Shown one piece after another: positions 40,391 to 50,168 of a stretch of 64,000 bases of DNA (position 1 is its first letter; every line of letters starts with the position of its first letter). Under the pieces are notes generated by a model. The model did no database searches. It saw only the letters and a list, made by a program, of their open reading frames with translations, and was not told the DNA's origin. Source of the stretch: Streptococcus parasuis (GTDB lineage: Bacteria; Bacillota; Bacilli; Lactobacillales; Streptococcaceae); contig NZ_AP024276.1 in assembly GCF_021654455.1 (NCBI RefSeq), forward strand, positions 1,116,001-1,180,000. The letters run 5' to 3'. The position numbers were made by a program, and so were the translations under genes.

Positions 40391-40729
40391 CTAAATTTTC
40401 TTAACGAACTCAGATTTTAACTTCATCGCACCGAACCCATCGATTTTGCAATCAATGTTGTGGTCACCTTCGACGATACGAATCCCTTTAACACGTGTAC
40501 CTTGCTTCAAATCCTTAGGTGCACCCTTGACTTTCAAGTCTTTTATAAGTGTAACAGTATCGCCATCAGCCAAACGATTGCCATTTGCATCAATTGCCAC
40601 TGGACCATTTTCTTCTTCAGCCACATCAGCTGGGTTCCATTCATAGGCACATTCAGGGCAAACTAATAGTGCTCCATCCTCATAAACGTATTCAGAATTG
40701 CATTTTGGGCAATTTGGTAAAGTTTCCAT
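40391..40729 (-). CDS. YjdM/PhnA family zinc-ribbon protein
   Basis: A 112-residue protein with an N-terminal zinc ribbon C-x2-C...C-x2-C ([11 protein letters not shown] and [11 protein letters not shown], about residues 5-31) and a C-terminal SH3-like PhnA domain (about 45-112). The historical phosphonate name is misleading and the function is not established. It is monocistronic with its own terminator. Confidence 0.85.
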   Translation of the reverse strand: METLPNCPKCNSEYVYEDGALLVCPECAYEWNPADVAEEENGPVAIDANGNRLADGDTVTLIKDLKVKGAPKDLKQGTRVKGIRIVEGDHNIDCKIDGFGAMKLKSEFVKKI

Positions 40730-40879
40730 TCATTTTCTCCTCAAATGTTATCTGTACTAGTCTATCATCTTTTTATAAAATGAGCAAGTGGGCCAAAATC
40801 AGCAAGCTCCATTGCCACTTCCATTCACCAAACTGAAATTTTCACAATTTTTTCAGAGAATGGTCTGTTCTCGCGCCCC

Positions 40880-41782
40880 CTAGCCTTTAGCAGTTCGACG
40901 AAGATACTCTAGTGTATCTTGAAAAATAGCTGGCGCTTCTGCTGTAAAAGCAACTACCTCTCCAGTTTTCGGATGAGTGAATCCAAGAGTTCTGGCATGG
41001 AGAAATTGGCCATGTCCTTTTAAAGTTTTTCGGGGACCATAAACTTCGTCCCCAGCAACTGGATGACCAATATAAGCCATGTGAACCCGAATTTGGTGGG
41101 TTCTACCTGTTTCTAATGTCAATTCAACTAAGGTATAGTCACCAAATCGTTCCAATACTTGGAATCTCGTGACCGCTTCTTTCCCTTTTGCCGTCACAGC
41201 CTGTTTCTTACGATCCTTTTCAGAACGACCAATAGGTGCTTCAATGACTCCACGATCATTTGGAAGGTTTCCATGTACAATGGCCCAATACTTGCGAAGG
41301 GATTTTTTATCTTTTAACTCAGTTGCGAGTTTTGTATGAGCATCATCGTTTTTAGCAATCATTAATAAACCTGAGGTATCCTTATCAATTCGATGAACAA
41401 TCCCAGGACGAAGGACTCCATTGATACCTGACAAGTCTTTGACATGGTATAGAAGTGCATTAACTAAGGTCCCAGAAGTATGCCCAGCTGAGGGGTGCAC
41501 AACCATTCCTTGAGGTTTGTTGACAACAGCGACATCTTCATCTTGATAAACAATATCTAAAGGAATATCTTCAGCGACATAATCAATTTCTTCAATCTCT
41601 GGTACTTGATAGGTAATGATTTCCCCTTCTTGTACAGTATATTTTGCCTTCTTTACTTGACCATTGACCAATACCTGACCAGCCTTGATTTGGTCATTTG
41701 CCACCGAACGAGATAACTCTGTCAATTCTGACAATGCCTTATCCAGACGAACACCGCCTGTTTCAACCTTTATTTCCATCAT
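40880..41782 (-). CDS. Large-subunit rRNA pseudouridine synthase, RluD-like
   Basis: Isomerises uridines in 23S rRNA. The 300-residue protein has an N-terminal S4 RNA-binding domain (about 10-65) and the catalytic signature GIVHRIDKDTSGLL (about residues 132-145) with its essential aspartate. ETGRTHQIRVHM follows near 213. It overlaps lspA by 20 bases. The exact uridines modified cannot be read from sequence. Confidence 0.92.
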   Translation of the reverse strand: MMEIKVETGGVRLDKALSELTELSRSVANDQIKAGQVLVNGQVKKAKYTVQEGEIITYQVPEIEEIDYVAEDIPLDIVYQDEDVAVVNKPQGMVVHPSAGHTSGTLVNALLYHVKDLSGINGVLRPGIVHRIDKDTSGLLMIAKNDDAHTKLATELKDKKSLRKYWAIVHGNLPNDRGVIEAPIGRSEKDRKKQAVTAKGKEAVTRFQVLERFGDYTLVELTLETGRTHQIRVHMAYIGHPVAGDEVYGPRKTLKGHGQFLHARTLGFTHPKTGEVVAFTAEAPAIFQDTLEYLRRTAKG

Positions 41783-42227
41783 ACTCTTCTTTCAATATAC
41801 AAATAAATAACAATCCAACCCCAACCGACAAGCACATATCAGCGACATTAAAAATCGGAAAATTTATAAAATCCAGGTGAAACATATCAACAACATACCC
41901 CAAACGAACACGGTCAATAAAGTTACCCAAAGCTCCAGCCATCATCAAAGAAAGACTAAATAATGTCCATAGACTTCCTTTTATCTGTCGAATATAGTAC
42001 CAAACCAGCCCAATCAATACAACAATAGTTACAATCGTAAAAAACCATTGTTGATTTTGCAAAATCGACCAAGCTGCACCATAGTTGCGCAAATAGGCCA
42101 AACTCATGAAACCTGGTAAAAATTCTCTTACTGAATCTAACTCAATATTCGCAACTGTCCAAGCTTTCACATATTGATCAATAGCAATTAAAACCGCCGC
42201 AAGGAGCGGAAACCCAAATTTACGCAT
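41763..42227 (-). CDS. lspA: Lipoprotein signal peptidase (signal peptidase II)
   Basis: Cleaves signal peptides of diacylglyceryl-modified prolipoproteins. The 154-residue protein has four membrane helices and the catalytic aspartate motifs LRNYGAAWSIL (about residue 54) and GNFIDRVRLGYVVDMFHLDF (about 113-132). The start at 42227 has GAAGGA upstream and overlaps the end of the LysR gene by 8 bases; the reading from 42272 is inside that gene. Confidence 0.95.
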   Translation of the reverse strand: MRKFGFPLLAAVLIAIDQYVKAWTVANIELDSVREFLPGFMSLAYLRNYGAAWSILQNQQWFFTIVTIVVLIGLVWYYIRQIKGSLWTLFSLSLMMAGALGNFIDRVRLGYVVDMFHLDFINFPIFNVADMCLSVGVGLLFICILKEEYDGNKG

Positions 42228-43134
42228 GTTCTTCCTTCTTTTTATCAAAATATGACTGCATAGTCTCCACAAAATCCTGTGCGCATTGACTCAATTCATC
42301 ACTCGCACGTTTAACGTAGACCATGCGATTGTCAACTTTTCCTTTAAATGGTATTACTGTAATCCCATTCACACTCTCATCATCCAAGTAACCCGAACCA
42401 GTCGCATAAGCGTCTGTACGTTCTAAAATGCCATTTAAGGTAGCTCGATCTGTCACATCAAAAACTACTGATGAGTCAGAGGTGTCAATCAGATTTTCTG
42501 AATAATATAGATAGGCTTCCTTCTCTTGGGTAAATCGAACAGTTGGTAAACCAACCAAATCTGCTGGTTCAATTTCTTCTTTATTTGTCAAGGGATGGTC
42601 TTCCCGAAGGTAGATATGTGTTTGGAAATCAGATAAATCAATCGCTTGCAAATGAAGTTTATCTAACTTTTGCATAATACCTTTCGTATTTTTATCATTT
42701 AAATAGATAATACCTAATTCACTATATCCTTGGGCAACCTCATCTAAAATCTGTGCTGTGGTTGATTCAAAAATACGAAAATGAGGATATTGTGGATGTT
42801 GTCTCGAAAACTCGGTAATCAATGGAGGTAAAAAATCATAGTGTTGACTAGAAATAGAAAAAGTTTTCTCACCTTCTTCAGGTTGCAAATAAAGATGTTC
42901 AAACTGATCAAAACCTTTTACCAAATTTTGAGCTTTTTCATAAAAATCCATCCCTTTTTGCGTTAAAAAGGTGCCAGAACTGGTTCGACTAAAGATTTGA
43001 AAACCAAGCTCTGTTTCCAAATCTTTAATGGAAATGGATAAACTTGGCTGAGAAACATACATCTTTTCCGCTGCTTCTCGAAACGTTCCACTATTAGCAA
43101 TAGCCACTACGTATCGTAATTGTTGAATATTCAT
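42220..43134 (-). CDS. LysR-family transcriptional regulator (CpsY/MtaR-like)
   Basis: A 304-residue regulator with an N-terminal winged helix-turn-helix (residues 1-60, SGTFREAAEKMYVSQPSLS) and a periplasmic-binding-like effector domain (about 92-295). The N-terminal sequence resembles the CpsY/MtaR group that controls methionine or cell-surface genes in streptococci, but the targets here are unknown. It is followed by lspA and rluD as in pneumococcus. Confidence 0.85.
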   Translation of the reverse strand: MNIQQLRYVVAIANSGTFREAAEKMYVSQPSLSISIKDLETELGFQIFSRTSSGTFLTQKGMDFYEKAQNLVKGFDQFEHLYLQPEEGEKTFSISSQHYDFLPPLITEFSRQHPQYPHFRIFESTTAQILDEVAQGYSELGIIYLNDKNTKGIMQKLDKLHLQAIDLSDFQTHIYLREDHPLTNKEEIEPADLVGLPTVRFTQEKEAYLYYSENLIDTSDSSVVFDVTDRATLNGILERTDAYATGSGYLDDESVNGITVIPFKGKVDNRMVYVKRASDELSQCAQDFVETMQSYFDKKKEEHA

Positions 43135-43352
43135 CGTGAAATCCTCTTTTATACTACTTTTTCTATTATACCAGAAATATGCAGATTTTGGGAGACTTCA
43201 AATTACATCATAAAGCGTCACTTCTATACCAACCTAGAAAAGGGTAAAAGACCGAGGGTTAAAACACACATTTCAACAATCATCAGTCCAAAGTTGGATA
43301 GTATCTTTTTCTAATCATTAAAAAAATGGCAATCAAAAGATTGATTTTTCAA

Positions 43353-43570
43353 ATGTTTGGAGAAAACACCTAGACTTCAAACGCATTACACCACACGGCT
43401 CCCAACGCATCCACTGCTCCCTACTCTTTAAAGCTGATTCCACCATCAAGAAAGTGCAGGAAAGATTAGGTCACAAGAACATCCAAACCACCATGGACAT
43501 CTATGCCCATGTCACTCAAAAAGCAAAGAATGAAGTTGCTGATAAGTTCGCTTCCTACATTGGATTTTAA
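43353..43570 (+). pseudogene. 3' remnant of a phage/ICE tyrosine integrase
   Basis: On the plus strand the frame ending at 43570 reads FKRITPHGSQRIHCSLLF, KKVQERLGHKNIQTTMDIY and AHVTQKAKNEVADKFASY. This is the C-terminal catalytic part of a tyrosine recombinase, with RLGHKNIQTTMDIYAHVT and the nucleophilic tyrosine. The usual H-x-x-R (GFRHTHASL) is altered to GSQRIHCSL, so the remnant is inactive as well as truncated. It marks a lost mobile element next to rpmA. The rest of 43135-43643 holds only the lysR promoter region and the rpmA terminator. Confidence 0.8.
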
Positions 43571-43582
43571 AATATGGGTACC

Positions 43583-43630
43583 AAAACAAAAAAAACAGAC
43601 CTTCCGAAATCTCGGAAAGCCTATTGTTAA
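43583..43630 (-). terminator. Terminator of rplU-rpmA
   Basis: CTTTCCGA pairs with TTCGGAAGG and is followed by eight T on the minus strand. Confidence 0.88.
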
Positions 43631-43643
43631 GCCATTTTCAGAC

Positions 43644-43937
43644 TTATTTTGCGATTGGGTAAACAGATACTTGTTTCTTATCGCGACCTTTACGTTCGAA
43701 GCGTACAACGCCTTCTACTTTAGCGTAAAGAGTGTCATCTCCACCACGACCTACGTTAGCTCCTGGGTAGATTTTTGTACCACGTTGACGGTAAAGAATT
43801 GAACCACCTGATACAGTTTGGCCGTCAGCAGCTTTCGCACCAAGGCGTTTCGCTTGTGAGTCACGACCGTTTGACGTTGAACCTCCACCTTTTTTGTGGG
43901 CCATAAATTGCAAGTTAGCAAGATTCAAGTTTAACAT
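43644..43937 (-). CDS. rpmA: 50S ribosomal protein L27 with cleavable N-terminal extension
   Basis: A 97-residue protein: [11 protein letters not shown] then [22 protein letters not shown]. The extension [14 protein letters not shown] resembles the Firmicutes L27 pro-segment that the Prp protease removes before assembly. GGAGG lies 7 bases before the long start at 43937, while the internal ATG just before AHKKGG has no such site, so the long form is made. Unlike most Firmicutes there is no prp gene in the 45 bases between rplU and rpmA. Confidence 0.95.
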   Translation of the reverse strand: MLNLNLANLQFMAHKKGGGSTSNGRDSQAKRLGAKAADGQTVSGGSILYRQRGTKIYPGANVGRGGDDTLYAKVEGVVRFERKGRDKKQVSVYPIAK

Positions 43938-43982
43938 ATGTTATTCCTCCGAATTTCTGTAATGATTGCTTCAACCTACGCC

Positions 43983-44297
43983 TTAAGCGTTGATAGCGTT
44001 GATAACAACTTTTGTGTAAGGTTGACGGTGACCTTGTTTGCGGTGGCTACCTTTTTTAGGTTTGTACTTGAAGGTAACAACTTTTTTCTGTTTACCTTGT
44101 TTTTCAACAGTACCAACAACAGTAGCGCCTGCTACAAGTGGAGTACCCACAACAGTTTTCTCACCACCAACAAGAACTACTTCTTCGAAAGTAACTTCTT
44201 GACCTGCTTCAACGTTCAATTTTTCAACGTAGATAGCTTGACCGACTTCAACTTTAACTTGTTTGCCGCCAGTTTTAATGATTGCGTATGTGCTCAT
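43983..44297 (-). CDS. rplU: 50S ribosomal protein L21
   Basis: A 104-residue large-subunit protein ([20 protein letters not shown]) with the C-terminal [19 protein letters not shown] signature. The start at 44297 is preceded by GGAGG. The ORF extension to 44372 runs through the leader. Confidence 0.97.
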   Translation of the reverse strand: MSTYAIIKTGGKQVKVEVGQAIYVEKLNVEAGQEVTFEEVVLVGGEKTVVGTPLVAGATVVGTVEKQGKQKKVVTFKYKPKKGSHRKQGHRQPYTKVVINAINA

Positions 44298-44534
44298 TAT
44301 GCACCTCCTATGATTTTTGGGCCTTGCCCGAATTTGATGTGAAGACTCGCCTAGTACCGTGGGACGAACCACTTTATCTTGCTCAATAAAAATTAAGTTC
44401 AGACTAGGCGACGCAGACGCAGGTAGAACTTAGGTTCACCAAGTTAAGTCAACGACGTTTGAGCTTAATTTTTGCAGAGCAACGGCATTCGTGCGGTTGC
44501 ACAGGATGTGTGCATAGTCAACAGTCCTATTATA
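44298..44534 (-). promoter_or_regulatory. Promoter and structured leader of rplU-rpmA (L21 leader)
   Basis: The -10 TATAAT is at 44529-44534 with TTGCAT 16 bases upstream. The roughly 225-base leader contains a long palindrome (44379-44482: TTGCTC/GAGCAA outer stem, AAAAATTAAG/CTTAATTTTT) and a stem GCCTAGT/ACTAGGC. An autoregulatory L21 leader is known in Firmicutes. Whether this sequence is that motif or an inserted palindromic repeat is open. Confidence 0.65.
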
Positions 44535-44535
44535 A

Positions 44536-44566
44536 CAAAAACACCTGCAAATGCAAGTGTTTTGTA
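44536..44566 (-). terminator. Terminator of brnQ, overlapping the rplU -35 region
   Basis: ACACTTGCA pairs with TGCAGGTGT around TT, with T-rich sequence downstream on the minus strand. Confidence 0.8.
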
Positions 44567-44575
44567 TCACTTTTC

Positions 44576-45901
44576 TTACATTTCGAAAACTTCGCTCTCC
44601 TGCTTGTTTGGTAAGAACAGAGAGAGGACAATTCCGACCAAGGCTAGCAAGAGCCAGGTCAGAGACTGTTGGGATAATGGCAGAGCTGCATAGAAAGCTT
44701 TGACTGGCTCCAAGCCCAACTGACCTGCCACTACTTCCACAAGAGACATAACCGTCACCACACCCACTGTTAGCTGCATACCGTAGACAGAAAGTGGAAC
44801 AAATTTACTAACAATAATAATCATAACCAGACAAATGGTAATCGGATAAAGGACCAAGAGCACCGGAATCGAAAAGGCGATAATCTTACTCAAGCCAAGA
44901 TTGGCAATTCCAAAACCAATCAAGGTGAAAATAGTTGCATAGACTTTATAAGATAATCGTGGGAAACGGTCATTGAAAAACTGTCCAGTCGATACAATCA
45001 AGCCAACTGTTGTTGTGAAGCAGGTTACCGTTACCATCAGAGCCAAGAAAAGCTGAGCTGACGGACCAAAAATTGCCTGTGTTGCAGCCGATAAGATATA
45101 GACCCCTTTGTGCGTATCCGATGCCAACACATCTGCCGGTACTGGGAAATGATTCCCAAGAAAAGCTAAGCCTACATAGAGTGCTGAGAAGGCTAGGGCT
45201 ACAACAATACCCACAGCCCAGATAGTTGAAATGTATTCTTTCTTAGAAGAAAAGCCGAGCTGTTTCAAGGTTGTCACTGCCACCACACTGAAGGCAACAG
45301 AAGCTAAGGCATCCAAGGTATTGTAGCCTTCTATAAATCCTGTACCAAAGGCCTGGCTAGCTGAATAGGCCTCTGAAGCTGCCAGTGGTTGTGTCTGCCC
45401 ATACTTGACAATACCCAGAACGACCAAAATGACGATTAAAATCGCAAAAACAGGTGTCAAAATTCGGCCGATGCTATCCAAAATCTTTGATGGATTGAGC
45501 GAAATGAGATAGGCGATAAAAAAGTACAAGGCAGTAAAGACAAATAACCACAGTTGTGTGTTTTGTCCCTCCAACATGGGTGCAATCCCCATATCAAAAG
45601 CAGTTGTTGCTGTACGTGGAATTGCAAAAAATGGTCCAATCGCCAAATACAAGGCAACAAGATAAACAGTAGCAAACAAGGGTGAAATCTTGCGTGAGAT
45701 CTCATGCACGTACCCTTTAGGGTTAAGTGTTCCTACAATCAAAGCAATCACGGCAATACCGACACCAGATACAACAAATCCTAAAATAGCTGGCCAGAAA
45801 TGTTCACCAGACAAAACACCGAGCGCTGGAGGAAAAATCAAATTTCCTGCACCAAAAAACATTCCAAACAGTAGTAAACCTGTTAAGGCTCCTTTTTTCA
45901 T
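44576..45901 (-). CDS. brnQ: Branched-chain amino acid transporter BrnQ
   Basis: A 441-residue Na+ or H+ coupled carrier of leucine, isoleucine and valine with twelve predicted helices. The N-terminal GLLLFGMFFGAGNLIFPPALG (split in the family into GAGNLIFPP) is diagnostic. The start at 45901 (MKKGALTG) has AAGGAG upstream; the reading from 45934 adds no recognisable sequence. Confidence 0.94.
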   Translation of the reverse strand: MKKGALTGLLLFGMFFGAGNLIFPPALGVLSGEHFWPAILGFVVSGVGIAVIALIVGTLNPKGYVHEISRKISPLFATVYLVALYLAIGPFFAIPRTATTAFDMGIAPMLEGQNTQLWLFVFTALYFFIAYLISLNPSKILDSIGRILTPVFAILIVILVVLGIVKYGQTQPLAASEAYSASQAFGTGFIEGYNTLDALASVAFSVVAVTTLKQLGFSSKKEYISTIWAVGIVVALAFSALYVGLAFLGNHFPVPADVLASDTHKGVYILSAATQAIFGPSAQLFLALMVTVTCFTTTVGLIVSTGQFFNDRFPRLSYKVYATIFTLIGFGIANLGLSKIIAFSIPVLLVLYPITICLVMIIIVSKFVPLSVYGMQLTVGVVTVMSLVEVVAGQLGLEPVKAFYAALPLSQQSLTWLLLALVGIVLSLFLPNKQESEVFEM

Positions 45902-46002
45902 AAAAACTCCTTCAAATCTTTTTCGAAAGTCCATTATACCACAAAAATTCGATTTTTCCGAACGTTAGGTTATAATGGTAACGACACCTAAGTCAAATAA
46001 TT

Positions 46003-46052
46003 AAAAAACGCATCAAATCAAGTTAATAGTAACCTTCATTTGATGCGCTGAA
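46003..46052 (-). terminator. Terminator of nifS-thiI
   Basis: GCGCATCAAAT pairs with ATTTGATGCG across a loop of about 20 bases, followed by six T on the minus strand. Confidence 0.85.
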
Positions 46053-46117
46053 TGAATTTCTTTCTAAAATTGTCTATTCTTTCCCAACCGTGTCAGGCAT
46101 TAAACTTCGTCAACAGT

Positions 46118-47335
46118 TTACAGTAAATCTTCGATTAAATTGTCAATCTCATCTTTTGCTTCCACTTTTGGAGTAATTTCTGTCACAATAATTCCTGCAA
46201 CAGCACGTTCTACCAATCCTTCTACATCCATACGAGCTTCGTACTGCTCGACATTTTTGATTTTAGGGTTGGTTTTTGGACGGTCAGGGGCAAAGATGGT
46301 ACAGCAATCCTCAAATGGCTGGATGGAAATGTCAAATGTATCAATTTCTTGAGCAATATCAATAATTTCCAACTTGTCCATGGTAACGACAGGACGGATA
46401 ACAGGTGTATTGGTCACCGCATTGATAGCCTGCATGGATTCCAAGGTCTGACTTGCCACTTGTCCTAGACTTTCACCGTTGATAATAACCATGGCACCAC
46501 GTTCTTCACGAACTCGGTCTGTAATCCGCATCATGAAGCGACGTGTTAAGGTCATCAAATAAGCTTCAGGTGCCTTTTCCTTGATTTCTTCCTGAATTTC
46601 TGTAAATGGCACTTCAATAAAGGTGATATTACCACCAAAGGCAGTCAATTTACGAGTCAAATCATGGGCTTTCTTAAGTGCACCTGGACTCGTGTAAGGC
46701 GGGCTAGCAAAGTGAAGAGCTTCGATTTCGACCCCACGTTTGAGAGCCAAATAGCCCGCAACAGGCGAATCAATACCGCCCGATAACATCAGCGTTCCTT
46801 TTCCAGATGTTCCAACTGGAAGACCACCTGCTCCCTTGATTTCTTCATGGGAAATATAAGCAGCGTCAGGACGGATTTCCACTCGCAAGGTAATATCTGG
46901 AGACTTCATTTGCACTTGCACATTTGGAATAGCTGAGAAGACCGCATCTCCAAGGACTTGGTTAAGGTCACGGCTGTCCAATTCAAAATTGTGGTCACTA
47001 CGACGCGCAGCAATCTTGAAGGTCATACCGTCCTTATAAATGTTTTTCATGATGTCTTGAACCGCTTCTTTCAAAGCTGGAACAGACTTTTCAACCTTAT
47101 AAGATGGCGCAAAATTTTGGATTCCAAAAATCTTCTTCAAAGAAGCGGAAACTTCCTGATAGTCTGCTCCATTCAAATAGACATGACCACGGTCACGGTC
47201 AAAATAAACCGTCACTTCTGGGTAAACAGAAAGGACATGCTTGATATTATTGCGGAGTTTGTTAACAAACCGCATCTTGTTTTTCCCTTTGGTTGACAAT
47301 TCGCCATAGCGAATCATAATTTCTGAATAGTTCAT
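46118..47335 (-). CDS. thiI: tRNA 4-thiouridine synthetase ThiI
   Basis: Activates U8 of tRNA with ATP and transfers sulfur to give 4-thiouridine. The 405-residue protein has a THUMP domain (about 60-165) and a PP-loop ATPase motif [14 protein letters not shown] (about 183-196). It has no C-terminal rhodanese domain, the usual form in Firmicutes. It follows its sulfur donor NifS by one base. Confidence 0.95.
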   Translation of the reverse strand: MNYSEIMIRYGELSTKGKNKMRFVNKLRNNIKHVLSVYPEVTVYFDRDRGHVYLNGADYQEVSASLKKIFGIQNFAPSYKVEKSVPALKEAVQDIMKNIYKDGMTFKIAARRSDHNFELDSRDLNQVLGDAVFSAIPNVQVQMKSPDITLRVEIRPDAAYISHEEIKGAGGLPVGTSGKGTLMLSGGIDSPVAGYLALKRGVEIEALHFASPPYTSPGALKKAHDLTRKLTAFGGNITFIEVPFTEIQEEIKEKAPEAYLMTLTRRFMMRITDRVREERGAMVIINGESLGQVASQTLESMQAINAVTNTPVIRPVVTMDKLEIIDIAQEIDTFDISIQPFEDCCTIFAPDRPKTNPKIKNVEQYEARMDVEGLVERAVAGIIVTEITPKVEAKDEIDNLIEDLL

Positions 47336-47336
47336 T

Positions 47337-48479
47337 CTACCTTACTTTCTGTGTATTGTGATAAATTTGTTTAAAAATTGTGAGGAATTGTTCGATTTGC
47401 CCCATATCATTGTCATCATCCAAGCTGACACGGACAGCAGTTTGTGCCAACTTCTGAGGAACGCCCATGGCAATTAATGTACCCGCAGGTTTCCCAGCCT
47501 TAGACGAGCAGGCAGATGTAGTTGAAATATAAATCTGATGGTCCTCAAAAGCATGAACAATGACCTCACCACGAATATTCTTAATTCCAAAGGTCAAAAT
47601 ACTAGGTACAAAGTTTTCCATTCCAGAAAAGACCGTCACATCTTGATACTTACTCAATTCATTCACCAGAATCTGCTTCATAGCTGCTAGTTGCTTTTGG
47701 CTATCTGATGCCTTGTCCAGGGTCAAGCGAAGCGCCTTAGCTGTAGCGGCAATACCAGCCACATTTTCAGTTGTTGAGCGTTTGTCGCTTTCCTGTCCTC
47801 CTCCTGTCAATAGCGGAGCGATTTTCTTACCTGCTTTGATATAGACGAACCCTACACCTCTTACAGAATGGAATTTGTGACCTGAAAAACTGGCAAAATC
47901 AACTCGGTCTGTCAGATACCGTTCCGTTGGCACCTTGCCGATAGCCTGCACAGCGTCCACATGGAAGGAGATGGTGGGTTTATCAGCTAGAAGTTGTGAA
48001 ATTTCCTGAATCGGCTGAATGGCACCGATTTCATTGTTGACGGCCATGATAGAAACCAATGTAGTTTCTGGACGAATCAAGCTTTCTAAGGCTGAAACAT
48101 CAACAAATCCTTGGGCATTGACCGGAGCCAAATCCACCTCAAAACCTTGTGTTTTGAGCCAAAGTGCTGACTCTTTTACCGCTGGATGCTCGATAGCTGA
48201 AACGATGATGTGCTTACCCAGATGAGCTTTCTCAAAAGCAACTCCCTTGATGACCCAGTTATCACCTTCTGTACCGCCTGAAGTAAAAAAGATTTCCTTG
48301 CTTTCTTTCCCCAATAGCTCTGCTATTTGCTTACGGGATGCTTCTAGGATTCGTGTCGCCTGAGTGCCCAGATTGTGCAGGCTGGAGGGATTTCCCCAAA
48401 TTTTCGTAGCAACTTCCGTGTACGTTTTAATAACTTCTGGATGAGTCTGTGTTGTGGCTGCGTTATCGAAATAGATCAT
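47337..48479 (-). CDS. Cysteine desulfurase, NifS/IscS family
   Basis: Releases sulfur from cysteine as a persulfide, here presumably for ThiI. The 380-residue PLP enzyme has the lysine in [14 protein letters not shown] (about residue 199), the N-terminal YFDNAATT, and the catalytic cysteine in [15 protein letters not shown] (about 325). The start at 48479 is chosen because AAGGA lies 9 bases upstream; the ATG at 48488 is directly abutting that site. Confidence 0.93.
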   Translation of the reverse strand: MIYFDNAATTQTHPEVIKTYTEVATKIWGNPSSLHNLGTQATRILEASRKQIAELLGKESKEIFFTSGGTEGDNWVIKGVAFEKAHLGKHIIVSAIEHPAVKESALWLKTQGFEVDLAPVNAQGFVDVSALESLIRPETTLVSIMAVNNEIGAIQPIQEISQLLADKPTISFHVDAVQAIGKVPTERYLTDRVDFASFSGHKFHSVRGVGFVYIKAGKKIAPLLTGGGQESDKRSTTENVAGIAATAKALRLTLDKASDSQKQLAAMKQILVNELSKYQDVTVFSGMENFVPSILTFGIKNIRGEVIVHAFEDHQIYISTTSACSSKAGKPAGTLIAMGVPQKLAQTAVRVSLDDDNDMGQIEQFLTIFKQIYHNTQKVR

Positions 48480-48591
48480 TATTTTCATTCCTTTGTTTGC
48501 AATAGTCCTATTTTATCACGTTTCACATCTTGTTTCCACTCTTTAAGTTAGATTTAAACTTCATTTCGTACACTAGGTTCGGAGGTATAAC

Positions 48592-49020
48592 ATGAATACA
48601 CGTACAAAAAAAGAAAAACCGACAAAAGTCGCTGGTCTTTCCCATTTCCAAAAGGTTCTGACCTTTATTGGATCCATCTTAGGGATTATCACTGCATGCA
48701 TTACAATTTACACTTTTAGCTCCAAATCATCTGCTCAATCAGTGTCAAGTACAAGCAGCTCAACTGTACAAGTGCCTTCTAGTACTGCTACACAAAGTTC
48801 TAGTCAAGAAGGAACGACCAGTAGTTCTTCAACTGACTCATCTACATCAACAGCAGATGAGACTACTCAAACAACTACAAGTAGCTCAACAGCAACATCA
48901 GAAGTCTCCTCTGCTTCTACTGATTCCTCCTCAACAGGAACAAGCACTGAAACAAGTTCAACTACAACTTCCAGTGAAGAAGTGACTAGCGGAGCTTCTG
49001 AAAATACTTCTGGTCAATAA
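48592..49020 (+). CDS. Single-pass membrane protein with Ser/Thr-rich tail (DUF6556-like)
   Basis: A 142-residue protein with a basic cytoplasmic start (MNTRTKKEKPTK), one membrane helix (about residues 24-44) and a low-complexity Ser/Thr/Glu tail exposed outside. GGAGG precedes the start. I recall similar proteins in streptococci under DUF6556, but no function is known. The compositional tail resembles glycosylatable surface linkers. Confidence 0.7.
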   Translation: MNTRTKKEKPTKVAGLSHFQKVLTFIGSILGIITACITIYTFSSKSSAQSVSSTSSSTVQVPSSTATQSSSQEGTTSSSSTDSSTSTADETTQTTTSSSTATSEVSSASTDSSSTGTSTETSSTTTSSEEVTSGASENTSGQ

Positions 49021-49082
49021 AAACACATAAATACTTGTCTCCCTATTTACTATTTGATATACTAATTTTGGGAGGTGATGGA

Positions 49083-49472
49083 ATGAAATACTTCATCCTA
49101 AAGGTGCCAACTTTCTTATGGCTACTCACTTTAACAATTTTAGGTAATTTTTTCCTATATTCACTTTTTCCAAATCCGTTTGTGTCCTATTTTCTCATTG
49201 TCTTAGGAAACCTAACTGTTTATAGTATATATATTTCAAATAAGATTTATGATGAAAATGGGCAATATACTCCTTTACAGACTCTTTGGTGGTGGGTTTT
49301 GGGTTTTGTAGTCATATCCATTGTGATGAAATTTTTCTTTCAAACCACTTTAACACAATTATTTGTAATTATAATATTCATCATACTCGGCGGATTTGGT
49401 TACCGTCTTATTGAACACTTTGCCATTTACAGATATCATTACTTGGAAAAGGAACGTCAAAAACGCCTTTAA
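49083..49472 (+). CDS. Small membrane protein, function unknown
   Basis: A 129-residue protein with four predicted helices (about residues 8-28, 32-51, 68-85 and 90-110) and a basic C-terminus (KERQKRL). I start at 49083 (MKYFILKV) because GGGAGG lies just upstream, inside the longer ORF from 49035. It follows the Ser/Thr-rich gene on the plus strand, possibly as an operon. Confidence 0.65.
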   Translation: MKYFILKVPTFLWLLTLTILGNFFLYSLFPNPFVSYFLIVLGNLTVYSIYISNKIYDENGQYTPLQTLWWWVLGFVVISIVMKFFFQTTLTQLFVIIIFIILGGFGYRLIEHFAIYRYHYLEKERQKRL

Positions 49473-49493
49473 TTCATCTCCACAAAAAAATCA

Positions 49494-49537
49494 AAAACAG
49501 ATTGGGTATCACAAGGAAAACTCAATCTGTTTTTTAT
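49494..49537 (+). terminator. Terminator of the two small plus-strand genes
   Basis: AAACAGATTG pairs with CAATCTGTTT and is followed by six T on the plus strand. Confidence 0.85.
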
Positions 49538-49584
49538 ATACTTCATTCAAGATTCGAAAACGTCTTCGAGGCGGTTCATAACCC

Positions 49585-49900
49585 TCACCTAAAATTCCGG
49601 TCCCATTCCCTAGTTTGGTCCTTCTTGGTGTAAAAGAATTCAGATAAGGTTGGGTCATCCATAACTTTTACGATTTCAAGCAAATCATAGGCTAAATCTA
49701 ATTGACTCAGTTCGGATTTCTTAACCCATCGAACTTCTCCCTCTTCAGTTGAGTGGATAGTTCCTGAAAACTCCGTAGCCTTATAAAGAAAGACAATATA
49801 GCGATGTCCTTCTTTGTCAGGCCAGTGCTTAGTACCAACCAAGCGGGGATTTGAGATCTTCTGAATAAATAAAAATGCCAGGATTGAACACCCAGCTTCA
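49585..49900 (-). pseudogene. NUDIX hydrolase remnant (N-terminal half missing)
   Basis: The minus-strand frame reads AFLFIQKISNPRLVGTKHWP, DKEGHRYIVFLYKATEF and EEGEVRWVKKSELSQLDLAY. This is the second half of a MutT-like NUDIX protein. The Nudix box G-x5-E-x7-R-E-x-x-E-E and everything before it is gone, and an in-frame stop lies upstream. An inactive remnant at the left edge of the accessory region. Confidence 0.75.
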
Positions 49901-50168
49901 TTATCTTATTTATTTTGATATGTCCTACATGCAATAACTAAGCAAAATTTCCAAATAATTTCTATAGCAATTGTTCTATTTCTAAAATTACAATTAAATT
50001 TCTCATACATGTTTAATTAGATTCCAAAAGATTCAATTTCCTCAGATTCTCGTTTCTTAAAAAAGCATCTACTTCACTTTGAATAGCACAAAAGAGAAGA
50101 CGACACCCATCTCCTCTCATGCTTATTTATAAGTCAACTCAATACAGTTGACAATGAGCCTCTTACAA
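49901..50168. other. AT-rich gap between the NUDIX remnant and the bacteriocin ABC transporter
   Basis: No credible gene. A 35-codon minus-strand ORF (50012-50119, MRGDGCRLLFCAIQSEVDAF) lacks a ribosome-binding site and may be a remnant. The GAGAGGAG/CTTCTC hairpin plus TTTT near 50093-50122 could terminate the ABC transporter gene. Confidence 0.4.

Noticed and set aside
43466..43802. ORFs on both strands around 43466-43802
   Set aside because: They run through the rpmA terminator and antisense to rpmA. The only real coding signal is the integrase remnant ending at 43570.
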